Origin: Cryptomeria japonica
Lineage: Eukaryota; Streptophyta; Pinopsida; Cupressales; Cupressaceae
NCBI RefSeq assembly: GCF_030272615.1
Contig: NC_081407.1
Location: 268,678,075 to 268,742,074, forward strand
Reading direction: 5' to 3'
Length of the DNA stretch: 64,000 nt
Positions 10,801 through 20,162 of this stretch are shown here, piece by piece. The notes under the pieces were generated by a model. It did no database searches and had not been told where the DNA came from. It saw only the letters and a list, made by a program, of their open reading frames with translations. Numbering within the stretch: the first letter of the stretch is position 1; each line of letters opens with the position of its first letter. The translations under genes were made by a program, and so were the position numbers.

Positions 10801-13800
10801 ATAATCAATTGGTCTAATGAAACCAACATCCAGGAGTTTCTTAAGTTCTGTTTTGACTAGTACGGCAATCTGAGGATGCATCTTACGAAGCTTCTGCTTG
10901 ACAGGTTTGGCTCCTTTTGCTACTGTGAGATGATGCATGACTAAATCAGGATCAAGCCCAGGCATGTCTACATATGACCATGCAAAGTTGATCTGACGCT
11001 GTTGGAAGAACTCTATAAATTGAGGCTGTTCCTCTGGAGTGAGAAGAGATGCCAGATGTATGATATGAGGGTTTTCAGGAGTCCCCACATTGTATTCTTT
11101 AGTCTCCTCAATGAGAATCGTCGATCGTTCCTGTTGTGTACTTGCAGGGAGAATGTCAAACCCTTCATCCTCAAGTGCCTCAGAGAGGTTTTCACCGTTG
11201 GATACGCTCTTTCTTTTTACTTTTGTTGGATCAAACAGTGCCATAGTGTGGTTTTCACTGGAAGATCCATGTTTTAATGTTATATTTTTGTAGCTGAAGG
11301 GTTTGGCATCCGCCCCAAAGTATGTTGCGCTATTAAGTTCAATGGCGAATCCAGCTTTGTGATCCCCGCTTGGTAGATTATCCTTTAATTCCAAAAAGTC
11401 AATGATAGCCTCATCGTTTTGGAAGAGGTCAAGACATGGGGGATTTGGTTGGTTCCATTCGATGAGTTCAGGGTGGATAATGGGCATTACTTCATCGATT
11501 AAGTTAAGTGCGGGAGATGTATCAGTGAGGGTTAAGACAGTGTGGTGAAGGTCGTTGATGGTACTCTCCCTATCAGAATCAGGCGTAGGATGAGACGTAG
11601 GGTCTGTGGAAGATGTTTCCAGCTCAGGTACCCAAGTGGTCTTTATCTGTGCTTCTCCATAAACAGGAATGTCTTTGCGTGGCGGAGGTAGTGACGTGTC
11701 TTCCTCATCTGAAGTGTTAAGTTGCACTGAATCAAATTCCCACTCATGTGAGTCGGTCTCTGAATCACTCTCCAACATCCGATTGCTATACCATACTGGG
11801 ATGTCGCTGGAGTTGAATACTGCAGGTGTGATTGGTTTATGTACCTTTGAGGTGATCGGTGCTGCAGGAACTGTGATGGGGTTTAAAGGTTTTGTCACTG
11901 GAAGTATCGACAGTGTTGATTTAGTGGCTTCTATTGGAACGGCTGGTGCCATAGATGCTGCTACGGGTTCCAATATAGTTGCTGCTATGAATGGTTTTAT
12001 TGATGTGATGACTGCTGTGGATGGGATTACTAGTTCGATTGGTGGGATTTTTGGCACTGATGACGGTTGCGGTGGGTTTGTGAGCCTCGATGGGGCAGTG
12101 ACAATATTGCTTGATGGTGCTTTGATTATGAAAGGTGTCCTCTTTACAGTAGGTGGGCAAAATGGTTTGCTAGGTTTTCCTTTAAATCTGAGTTTAGGAA
12201 GGATCTCTTTTTCAAAGCCTAGGCCTGTATTACCTTTGGGCTTGAACTCTGGCAGCAGCGGTTCATGTCGTCCTTGTTTGCAGTATCCCAAAGCACTCTG
12301 ACCATCATATCCCATTCTTTGCATAATGAGGAGGCCTTTGCCATACTGTTCTATAGGAAGTGTAACTCGCGGTTTGTCAGTGGTGATGGGATCTTTATAG
12401 ATCCATTCCGCTAGGTCCTTATCTTGTGTCTCTTCCTCTTGACTCTTTCCAAGGATGAAAGGCGTTAAGGCACATGCAGGCGTGTTTAGTGGTTGCTGGA
12501 GTAACTGCTGTGGTTTACCATGTGTTCTAGGAGAAGTGGGCATTTGTCCCACACAAAAGAGTTGACTTAAGTTATATTCCCCGGGACCTTCCTCTGCGAC
12601 TTTCATCTTAAGCTTTTCTTGCTTGGGTATAGGGGTGTTCGAACTGGCAAGAGAGGTGGGATTTACATATGATGTGGAGGAAATGGCTTCCCTATTATTA
12701 GGAACAGTAATCTCTGGTTGATGGCTGATATTATGGCAAAATGCAAAGGGATTTGCATCACCCAGGATTGTGATCTCTGCACCATTATGTGGGAACTTGA
12801 TACATTGATGGTAGGTAGATGGAACGGCTTGCATGGCATGTATCCAAGGTCTTCCTAATAATAGATTATATGGCAGAGGAAGGTCCAGAACCTGACAAAT
12901 TATGTGTTTTACCACAGGGCCCACTCGGATTGGTAGCACCACCGCTCCTTTGGATGAACGCTCTGCATCATCATAGGCTTTGATGGTGATCTTCTTACGA
13001 GGATCCACTGATTCTATTGCATATCCCAATGCTGTGACCAACTGTAGTGTGCAAATGTTTAGGCCTGCTCCATTATCAATCAAGACTCGCTTGATCCTGT
13101 GTTGGTTGACAAAGCCTTCAATGTGGAGTGAGGCGTTATGAGGTTGCTGGAAGGAAGAGTTGTCACTTTCAGAAAAAGTGAGACAAGGTGATGACTTTAG
13201 ACTTCCAACCATGGCTTGAAATTGGTCCGTATTTAGATTTGCAGGGACTGACGCCTCTTGGAGTGCTTGATCCAAGATTGTTTTATGAGAGGGTGACAGA
13301 CGCAACAGCTCCAAGATGGATATAAGCGCAGGGGTTTTGTCTAATTGTTCCACAAGATTGTACTGCTTTGGGATGGAGGTGGTGCCTGGTGGAGCTGCCT
13401 TGATGGTAATTTTGCCACGACGCGTAACAACATTGCAATTTGAGGTGGGATTTTTGAAGGTGATAGTTGCAATTTGTTCACTGGCATCATACAGGTGATT
13501 TACAGTATAGTTATACGCAGCCTGCGTATAATCAGTGGTATCAGGACCTCGTCTGGAAGTGGAAGGACCCCTTTGATCTTGTGATGGAAGTGGATTCTTG
13601 AACATCTGATGATCATTATTGGTTGTTTTTGGGTCATGCCCTTCAATTTCAATTTCTCCTCGGTCAATAAGATCCTGAATGAGATCTTTCAATCGGTGAC
13701 AATTACTTGTTTTGTGTCCTCTTCCTTGATGGAATTCACAATGTTCAGTATCTCTCCACCATGCCGGTTTGACCTGAGGCTCATAATTTGATAACTTAGG

Positions 13801-14280
13801 TAGAGTGATCAAATTCTGAGAAATGAGTTGTCGCATCATTGTTTCAATGGGTTCCCCTAAGGGAGTGTATGTGCGTTTTTGTTTTTGTGGACGAGGTCTT
13901 GGTTCATCATGAGATGTGATGCGACCTTGATTAGGAGGAACATTTGTGTTATTCTGAGGTGGAGGATTTTGTCCTGCAAACCGAACCACAGGTTGTGCAT
14001 TTTGGACAGTCCGAGCATCCACAACTCCATCGTTAACGATATTCTTATTCTTGTTCCAGAAGTTCGGTTTATCGCTATTGAAGCGCGGGCGAGGACCATC
14101 TTTGGGTTCATTAAAGATTTTGATGAGTGCCCTTTCACATTTTATACCTTTGGTGATCATATCGTTAAAAGATTCTGTGTCTTTGACATCCAGGTGAAAT
14201 TCCATTTCTTCGTTTAAGTTGGAAATGAAAATTTCCACTAGTTCTCGTTCAGGTAACTGAAGAGAACGTCTGCTAGACAT
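7822..14280 (-). CDS. pol: Tat A pol polyprotein (protease, G-patch, RT, RNase H, second RNase H, integrase)
   Basis: The open frame is 2152 codons. The first part completes Gag, with a zinc-finger-like CEFHQGRGHKTSNC near residue 182. Retropepsin active site LIDNGAG is near 400. A G-patch-like segment (GKGLL, MGYDGQSALGY, GNTGLGFE) lies at about 646-690. RT spans about 1130-1300 with YVDD near 1279. A first RNase H region follows, then a second RNase H opening YFDGSYT near 1570 and ending near 1690, as in Tat elements. Integrase shows the HHCC finger (CKKCQVH), then D, D and E in GLDLVG (about 1868), TDNG (about 1932) and AEASNKN (about 1965). It copies element RNA to DNA and inserts it. ATG 14280 is only the first Met after a UGA; the frame continues upstream into gag, so a joint Gag-Pol is likely the native product. 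Confidence 0.93.
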   Translation of the reverse strand: MSSRRSLQLPERELVEIFISNLNEEMEFHLDVKDTESFNDMITKGIKCERALIKIFNEPKDGPRPRFNSDKPNFWNKNKNIVNDGVVDARTVQNAQPVVRFAGQNPPPQNNTNVPPNQGRITSHDEPRPRPQKQKRTYTPLGEPIETMMRQLISQNLITLPKLSNYEPQVKPAWWRDTEHCEFHQGRGHKTSNCHRLKDLIQDLIDRGEIEIEGHDPKTTNNDHQMFKNPLPSQDQRGPSTSRRGPDTTDYTQAAYNYTVNHLYDASEQIATITFKNPTSNCNVVTRRGKITIKAAPPGTTSIPKQYNLVEQLDKTPALISILELLRLSPSHKTILDQALQEASVPANLNTDQFQAMVGSLKSSPCLTFSESDNSSFQQPHNASLHIEGFVNQHRIKRVLIDNGAGLNICTLQLVTALGYAIESVDPRKKITIKAYDDAERSSKGAVVLPIRVGPVVKHIICQVLDLPLPYNLLLGRPWIHAMQAVPSTYHQCIKFPHNGAEITILGDANPFAFCHNISHQPEITVPNNREAISSTSYVNPTSLASSNTPIPKQEKLKMKVAEEGPGEYNLSQLFCVGQMPTSPRTHGKPQQLLQQPLNTPACALTPFILGKSQEEETQDKDLAEWIYKDPITTDKPRVTLPIEQYGKGLLIMQRMGYDGQSALGYCKQGRHEPLLPEFKPKGNTGLGFEKEILPKLRFKGKPSKPFCPPTVKRTPFIIKAPSSNIVTAPSRLTNPPQPSSVPKIPPIELVIPSTAVITSIKPFIAATILEPVAASMAPAVPIEATKSTLSILPVTKPLNPITVPAAPITSKVHKPITPAVFNSSDIPVWYSNRMLESDSETDSHEWEFDSVQLNTSDEEDTSLPPPRKDIPVYGEAQIKTTWVPELETSSTDPTSHPTPDSDRESTINDLHHTVLTLTDTSPALNLIDEVMPIIHPELIEWNQPNPPCLDLFQNDEAIIDFLELKDNLPSGDHKAGFAIELNSATYFGADAKPFSYKNITLKHGSSSENHTMALFDPTKVKRKSVSNGENLSEALEDEGFDILPASTQQERSTILIEETKEYNVGTPENPHIIHLASLLTPEEQPQFIEFFQQRQINFAWSYVDMPGLDPDLVMHHLTVAKGAKPVKQKLRKMHPQIAVLVKTELKKLLDVGFIRPIDYAEWISNIVPVGKPKGGIRICTDFRDLNKACPKDDFPLPNIDIIVDLTAGHAMLSLMDGFSGYNQIKIAPEDQHKTAFTCPWGTYCWNVMPFGLKNAGATYQRAMTTIFHDMMHTIMEDYVDDLLAKSLTREGHLHILDKIFDRLEQYHVRLNPKKCVFGVTSGKLLGYIVSSKGIEVDPAKVKAIMDMPPPKNISQLRTLQGRLQSIRRFIAQLADKCHPFTHLLHKNIRFQWDARCQQAFQMLKDYLMNPPLLMPPDSSRPLLLYISATSTALGVLLAQHNAKGKECAVYYISRTLVGYELNYTPIERACLAVILAATKLRHYLLTHKVQLIAKIDPLKYLLSKAALTGRLAKWVMILSEFDIEYVDCKAIKGQVIADQLADAPLIGDHPLISNFPDEAIFMITEAQSWKLYFDGSYTRHGSGAGILFITPQGDSIPKSYRLTFPCTNNIAEYEALITGLRLAIQWKLKELQVYGDSQLVIRQATDEYQTKDDKLMPYKQMVDNLKTSFTTITFEQIPRDQNRAADAMATIASLLDLPQNSTRYEFLVEQLWIPAYDIPESEMICCLVGSESPWYGEFYTYLRDHTLPPNQSNNQRKTFIRQTARYTIIAETLYRRGLDGTLLRCLEQGEITKALEEVHEGICGTHSSGPSLAKKIMRAGYYWPSMEKDSYYFVRKCKKCQVHGDLIHAPAQELQPITTPWPFCQWGLDLVGKIHPSSSNGHKFIITATEYFTKWIEAVPLTQVTGKQIASFILNYIICRYGVPMSIVTDNGLPFKNQDVRELCEKFHIQHRFSTPYYPQGNGQAEASNKNILRILKKTVNDAGHDWHVQLNPALWAYRTSIRTPTGATPYSLVYGAEAILPIEVEIPSLRVSLHNLIDDEAYRVSRLQDLELLDEKRQAAYNHLKAYQQRMSRSYNHRVRSRTFEVGDLVLRENPRNQPNREHQGKFESNWLGPYVVTAVFGSGAYQLATSDGEPLADPINSMHLKRFYT

Positions 14281-14289
14281 TTGGCGCCA

Positions 14290-15111
14290 TCATTGCAGGA
14301 ATACTGCGAATAATTCACCTGGTTTTTGTTTGGTGTTGCATAGATCAGCCATGGTGATGTCGCGTTCAATATTATAAGAGTAATGAGATAGGAACTTCTG
14401 GATGAGTTCCTCAAATGTTCTTATGCCACCTGGTAGTCGGGAAAACCATGATGTGGTTGTTCCTCCCAAGCTTTGGGGAAAAAGGCGCATTAGGTATGTG
14501 TCCTCATAAGCGACTTCGAGACAAGCGGAATGAAATTCTCGGACATGATCATGGGGATCTCCCTTTCCTCTATATTTTTCGAATTTTGGTGTTTCGAACC
14601 CGCGTGGAAAGGGTGGCATATAAAGATTCCTATCAAACGGATAGGGACAGATGTCGTTAAGTGAGAATTGATTGGTCCTAACACCACTATGAAGTTGTTG
14701 GGCGAGATTCTCGACTTGTTGCCGCAACATCTCCATTTCATTTGGAGGAGGAGGTGGTGGGTTACCTCGAGGGATGTTATATCTGATGTGATTTCTACCT
14801 CTTTCCTCCTCATGGCGACTTTGTCTTTCTGATGCTTGTCTTAATTGGGCAAGATCAAAGTCTGAGGGGAGTTTGGCTCCTTCTTGAGCAAGTCTTAAGA
14901 AGTGAGCATCTGCGTTGCTCCTTAGTATTTCATCAAATAATCTGTTAAAATGAGGGTTATGCTGAACCCTTTCGATTGTTGAAGGAGTGGGTGTACCTGG
15001 GTTTTCATCATTCCCAGTTCCTCCAAGTGCTTCTTGAAATTCATTGAGGTTGTCCTCTTCTTCCTCAATTTCTATTTCTCGCTGCCTTGATCGTGATCGG
15101 GTTTGAGCCAT
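14290..15111 (-). CDS. gag: Tat A Gag, N-terminal and capsid part, ended by in-frame UGA
   Basis: ATG 15111 opens 273 codons. An acidic, Ser/Arg-rich N-terminus is followed by a Pro run (about residue 115) and the retrotransposon Gag core, with FPRGFETPKFEKYRGKGDP, LGGTTTSWFSRLP and KFLSHYSYNI. Gag forms the particle that packages element RNA. The frame stops at UGA (14292-14290). The same frame reopens at once, and the sequence after it completes the Gag core. The stop therefore interrupts the domain rather than marking its natural end. Alternatives are a C-to-T nonsense mutation at a CpG or programmed readthrough; the mutation is simpler. Confidence 0.9.
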   Translation of the reverse strand: MAQTRSRSRQREIEIEEEEDNLNEFQEALGGTGNDENPGTPTPSTIERVQHNPHFNRLFDEILRSNADAHFLRLAQEGAKLPSDFDLAQLRQASERQSRHEEERGRNHIRYNIPRGNPPPPPPNEMEMLRQQVENLAQQLHSGVRTNQFSLNDICPYPFDRNLYMPPFPRGFETPKFEKYRGKGDPHDHVREFHSACLEVAYEDTYLMRLFPQSLGGTTTSWFSRLPGGIRTFEELIQKFLSHYSYNIERDITMADLCNTKQKPGELFAVFLQ

Positions 15112-17820
15112 TTTGTTTGCAAGTTTGTTTTGAAGTTGATTGAAGATGATGATGAGTTGGTGATGAAAGATTGATGATTGGTGATTTGTGTTGTATGGGG
15201 ATCTCTAGCACTTTTAAGGTAGATGTAACCGAAATTCCTTTCTTTGAATTGCTTGTTTGTTTGATAAGTTTGGATGTGATAAGGTGTAGAGAAATCTGAG
15301 ATGTGTTACAGATTTTGACTACCTAGCAATGAGAGGATTCACTCATGAACTAGTTTTAACCTGCGTAGATGTGTCTCTTAGGATGAGCTTATCCTAGATG
15401 TAGAAACAATCTAAAAGTGATGTGATGTGTTTGATTTCAAGCAATATCTAAAAAAGGAATCTTGGGACAAGAACCTCTTAATGTTTTGAGAGTTTTGGGA
15501 TGAATTGATGATGGAAAAATGATGTATGAATGAGATGATGGATGTTTTGTTTTCAACTTTAATAAAAACTTTGTGTTACAAATGGAACAAACTCTACTTC
15601 TTCCCTTTCAGGCGTTGGTGGCATTTCTCGAGCTGTGTTGTAGGTGATACAGATGTTTGGGAAGAAGTTGGGATTAATCTTTCCTCCTTGATTTTTGTGA
15701 TAACTCAGAGCTCTATATTGCATAAAAGCTCTGCGGTTCAATGATTCTGAATCAAACTCGTTTGTTTTACCTTGAAGATAGAGACGCATGCGATGTAGAA
15801 AGACTCTATGTGAGACAAAGATTTGTCTATTGAGATAGAAGAATTTCCTCCTTTTGATTAAAGCCTTTGAGCTTAGTGGTCTCCTTTTCAAGGTGATACT
15901 CTGATGACACTTCTTCTTTCGCAAGATGTGAAGAATGGTCATAAATTTTTGACTCTTTGTTTGTTTGCACTTTGTTTTTGGTATTTTTGGTTGTGTTGAC
16001 AGATGTTGGATGAATACTTTGTTTTTGGGATTGATTTTCTGATTTTTCTTTGACAAGAAAACAAAGCAAGCACACAAACACAAGAATGTTGCCTCAAAAG
16101 GCACAAATGAGTATGGGTCTAGATCAACCCAATCCTTGGACTTGTTTTTGACCCTTCCTTTAGATTTATTTTAAGGTGTATTTCCAAAGCCTGAAGTCGG
16201 CTCAATTCGCACTACGTCTGTAAAACGAACACACTTCAAACACTTTTTATCCCTAAGGTCAAATGGCCAGTTGTGATAAATTTAGCCCACATCTTGATAT
16301 TTCTTCGACTTTGGTACTACATACCTTATGAATCCCGCCATGGCAGGTAAGGATGTGATATACTAAGTCTTGCACGAGCATAACAAATAGATGATCCCTA
16401 TGATGGGGGAGTCACCACTTTTATCAAGCCACAAGTGACTTTTCAAAAAGCTATGTTTCTACTCAAGGAAATATGTATGGTGAGTATCTTGGGAGCAAAA
16501 CCATCTATGCTCTTGCACTAAATTATATCTCAAATATCCTCAATCAATAGAATAGGTGGGCTACTACTTAAAGGTGTTTAGTCATGTTCGATGTTTTTGG
16601 ACATAAGTTCATTCTGCAGTGACTCACTTAAGAGCCTTGTAACTGGTGGTGGGGCCCATTTGTCCTTTCGGCCAGTTACACTGTAGGAACAGCTATACCC
16701 AAGGCTACAGCTTTCGCTCTCACCTGATTTCTATAGCGGCTCGAAGGATTTACCGCTCGAGGTCGTTCCCAAGAGTATCGATCCCTTGGCAGGCCTCTCT
16801 TAAAAAGATAAAATTTGAGTGTTACTAACACTTTTCTCTTGCACCTAGGACCACGAGAGCCAAGGGAGAGGATAGTGTGTGTTAGAGGTAGGACCACTCG
16901 ACCAACTCTTTGCACAAGTGTGCCAAGCACGAAAAACACTTGTTCTTTTTAATCTATCATTGCAATGTGATCTAACTATTTGGAGATGTTGCTCCAACAA
17001 TCATGGTGTTCTTTTTAATTTTCAAAGGCAATTGTTTGAGTAAACTAGAATTTGAAAATCCTGGTCAACTTAATGAAAAACACGTTTGCATGAAGTAAAA
17101 TTGCTTTGAAAATGAGACAAGTTGATTGTGAATTTTATTTGCACCAAAAATGGAAGTGTGGATTGTGAGTTTTATCTTGATGCAAGAAATAAAATTTGCC
17201 TTGTTGATTTTAAGCACCAAAACGAAGTTTGTTTTCTAACTTGCAAAAAAAATAAAGTTGTTTTTGTATAAGTTTGTGGTTCTTTTTACCTTTGAACAAT
17301 GAAATTCTTTTTAATAGCCCCAAACAAATGTGTGATTCTTTTTCAAAAGCCCAAATTTGAAATGTGAAGTTAATTTTAAACCAAAATAAAAAGTGAATTC
17401 ATTTTTAAAACCAACTTCAAAAACAAGTTAGTAAAAAAATATAAATCTACTCTTTAATCTAATTTAAATCTGCACAAAAGAGAAAAATAGTTAGTAAAAT
17501 CCGCCTATTTGGTGGGCTTCTACAAGCCTAAATTTTTTTTTTTTTTTTTTTTGGTTTTTTATTTATTTTTGGTTACAAAGTGATTTGTACGACGTTTTGT
17601 TACAATAGCGCTAGTCTGCGTTTGAACAGAGGCACTATTTAACACAAACGTATTAAAAGAAAGGGAAAGACAGAGAAGGGAAAAGCACTGAAACAGGGGG
17701 AATAGCGCCAAAATAATGCCAAACGCACCAAAACAGTGTCAAAATCGCAACCTGTGTGACATTTTCAACATTCAAACATGTTATTGGTAAAAAAAAAAAA
17801 ATTGATCTTTTTGGTGTTTG
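15112..17820 (-). other. Tat A leader between primer site and gag
   Basis: This 2.7-kb untranslated leader holds upstream frames, the longest 181 codons (16104-15559 minus), basic and Lys/Asn-rich with no recognised domain. A 23-bp T run (A on the element strand) lies near 17528-17551. Low-complexity A/T-rich sequence fills about 16960-17560. Long leaders occur in Tat and Ogre elements. Confidence 0.6.
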
Positions 17821-17840
17821 GATTCACGTCGGGTTCACCA
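17821..17840 (-). other. Tat A primer binding site, tRNA-Trp type
   Basis: The plus-strand bases GATTCACGTCGGGTTCACCA equal, from memory, the last 17 nucleotides of plant cytosolic tRNA-Trp plus CCA. On the element strand the site starts TGGTGAACCCGACGTG two bases after the LTR end. The implied acceptor and T-stem pair correctly with a GGATCCG 5' end, as in tRNA-Trp. Confidence 0.85.
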
Positions 17841-17842
17841 AA

Positions 17843-19648
17843 TGATGCTCTGCAAAAAGGATTAGAAAATCTGTTTGAGGGTAACACACACAAGAGCACA
17901 AGAAACAAACGTTAGTGTTAGCAACAAAAGATTATCCTAAACAGGCATATCAAGAGAGATATTAAGCATGAAATAGAAAGCATATAAACATAGAATGAAA
18001 TAGCTAATCAAGATGCTCATAGTTGCTCCTCCCTTGTTCCTCTCCTCTCCAAGTCCCAAATGAGTGTAGCTCTCAGCTTTTAGCACTAGCCATGGATGCC
18101 ATATGGAGATTCAAGATGGTTGAATATGATAAGCAAATACTATGCAAGAGTAGATAGTGATGCTATGAAAAAGCTCTATGCTAATGCCAGTATAACAACA
18201 ATACTCTAAAATGCTTCTCCTTTTGCTTGAGGAGAAGGGTTCTATTTATAGAAGAAATAGGGAAATGAAGGGTTAAGATTGAATGGTTTAATCAAGGGCC
18301 AAGTTTGAAAGTTGGGGATCCATGTGCACAATTGGCACCAATAAAATGGTGACAAGTGTCAACATAGGATTGGGTTGAGAGAAGAGGTTGGAGGCATTAA
18401 AGGCCTGAGAAGACTTCATGGTTATCTAGAAGGTAAGGGTCAAGTCCAAATTAAGATTACCCACTGGATTAAGAGTTAATGCAAGGATAAACCTTTGTGC
18501 AAATGATTAAGAGATAATCATGGTCAAAGCATTAATGGCCTGATGAGACCTTTGGGTTGGGTAGAGGTTGAGTCAAAACAAATGTTTTAACCATGTGGGA
18601 GGGTTTGAGGTAACCATTAATGGTTATTGGAGACTTTGGGGATTAAGTGGTTGAAGGTTGAAAGCCTTCAATGGTTATCAAAGACTTTGAGGGTTAATTT
18701 GTTGAACACACAAAGCATTAATTGCTTTTCAAAGACTTTGGAGTCTTTGAGAAGTGACTCCAATTTGCTTAGGAATGTGACAATATTTAGGGGATGGATT
18801 AGGCTAATTAGGAAGGGTTTAGAAGAATCTAGAAGGGGTTTAGGCATACAAGTGGATTTTGTAGGAAAATGCAAGTGGGAGAAATTTTGGTATTTTCAAT
18901 TAAAATAAAATCATTTATTTCAATTAAATGGTGTAATTTGCATTTGGATAAATATTCAAATAAATATTAATTTATTTAAATGAGAAAAATGAAAATAAAG
19001 CATTAAAATGCTTGAAGACTTTGAGGGAAACCATTAAAGGCTTGAAGACTTTAAAGAAAACCATTAAAGTCTTAAGAAGACTATAGAAGGAAGCCATCAA
19101 GTTTGAAGACTTTAAAGCCATCAAGTTTGAATACTTTAAGGAAAACCATTAAAGGTTTCAAGTGGGTGAGGATAAATAGGATTTTAAATAAATAATTTAT
19201 TTAAAATAGTTGTGCAACTTGCTTTTGTAGGAAAATACAAGTGGGTGGAGGATAAAGGTGATTTAAATAAATGTTAATTTATTTAAAATAATTGTGCAAC
19301 TTGCATTTGTAGGAAAATGCAAGTGGGTGGAGGATAAAGGTGATTTAAATAAATGTTAATTTATTTAAATGTGAGAGGTGGGATTTTGGGGGATTTAAAT
19401 AAATATTAATTTATTTAAATGTGAGAGAATATTTAATTAAATAAATATGATTTATTTATTTAATTAATGGTCTGAATTTGGTTAAGTGAATTAAATCAAA
19501 TAAATTGAATAATTTATTTAATTAATAGGAGAAGAGGGTTAAGATGAATTAATTAAATATTAATTTAATTAATTATTAATTGATGGTTAAATAATCAAAT
19601 AAATACTACGTATTCATTTAATTAAGTGGACAGATTTATGTGACTACA
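17843..19648 (-). repeat. Tat A 5' LTR, 1806 bp
   Basis: It begins TGTAGTCAC (19648) and ends GAGCATCA (17843) on the minus strand, followed by the primer site. It is nearly identical to 3529-5334. It carries a CTATAAATAG box at 18251-18242, so U3 would be about 1.4 kb and R-U5 a few hundred bases. Confidence 0.95.
18242..18251 (-). promoter_or_regulatory. Putative TATA box of Tat A 5' LTR
   Basis: CTATAAATAG on the minus strand matches the plant TATA consensus. It lies about 1.4 kb into the LTR, leaving about 370 bp for R and U5 if transcription starts some 30 bases downstream. The same box is in the 3' LTR at 3928-3937. Confidence 0.55.
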
Positions 19649-19786
19649 GAAGCAAAAGAAGTGAGATTGGTTTGTGTGAATACTAAAGAGCATATTGCAG
19701 ATATCTTTACTAAGCCTTTGCCTAAGGAAATTTTTGAATATCTTAGAGAGAAGCTTGGGGTAATACCCTCACCGGTAGAGACTTAG
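19649..19786 (+). pseudogene. Copia I RNase H tail after Tat A
   Basis: The first five bases are the right target duplication. Reading resumes KEVRLVCVNTKEHIADIFT, the conserved C-terminal motif of copia RNase H, and ends at TAG 19784-19786 after SPVET. Joining at the duplication keeps the frame of 2229-3528, showing where Tat A landed. Confidence 0.9.
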
Positions 19787-20150
19787 ACAGTTGGAGATTG
19801 GCATCAAACCGACAGAAATCAATAGAGAAACCTTTTTGTGGCTTTGATGAAGGAGAGCTACTTCTTAGGGGGAGTAGTTGGTTATAACAATTGGTTATTG
19901 TAATTGGTTATATGAGTTGGTTGTATGTTCTGGTAATTGTATTGCTTTGGAATTTTATGTCAAAGGGGGAGAGGTATCTATGGAAAAAAATTGTATTTAG
20001 GAAACATTATCCTAGGGGGAGAGATATATACTCTCTACATTTGGTTTTGATTTCTGGTATTGATCTATTTTGGAGATTGTTGGTTTTTGGTTTTTGGCAT
20101 TCTGTTTTTGGCACTTGGATGTTTTCCCATCTTGTGTTGCCATCAATGTC
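19787..20150 (+). other. Copia I 3' untranslated region
   Basis: No domain was seen. Short frames (99 and 68 codons) are composed of T/G-rich codons. The sequence includes repeated TTGGTTAT phrases and two GGGGGAGA boxes near 19967 and 20017 that resemble the final purine tract. Confidence 0.6.
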
Positions 20151-20162
20151 AAAGGGGGAGAT
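20151..20162 (+). other. Copia I polypurine tract
   Basis: AAAGGGGGAGAT directly precedes the LTR start TGTTGG. The context CATCAATGTCAAAGGGGGAG is common at the 3' end of plant copia elements. Confidence 0.85.

Larger units (their letters stand above)
3529..19648 (-). mobile_element. Tat A: young Ty3/gypsy Tat-type retrotransposon, nearly complete
   Basis: This 16,120-bp element lies on the minus strand. In element order it has a 5' LTR (17843-19648), tRNA-Trp primer site (17821-17840), 2.7-kb leader, gag (15111-14290), pol (14280-7822), 2.5-kb 3' untranslated region, polypurine tract (5347-5335) and 3' LTR (3529-5334). LTRs start TG and end CA and are the same length. I could see about four differences between them (three near 3553-3563 and one near 4680), which implies recent insertion. 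A second RNase H between the pol RNase H and integrase is the mark of the Tat lineage (Tat, Ogre, Retand). One in-frame UGA separates gag from pol; all enzyme motifs seen are intact. Confidence 0.95.

Noticed and set aside
11669-12301. 210-codon plus-strand frame
   Set aside because: It lies opposite the intact Tat A pol frame in a Thr/Pro/Ile-rich linker. It is a shadow of pol with no domain.
13316-14217. Short plus-strand frames (60-112 codons)
   Set aside because: All lie opposite the Tat A gag-pol frame and lack motifs.
14281-14300. Tobamovirus-type readthrough signal at the gag stop
   Set aside because: The base context after the UGA does not match known readthrough motifs, and the stop lies inside the Gag domain.
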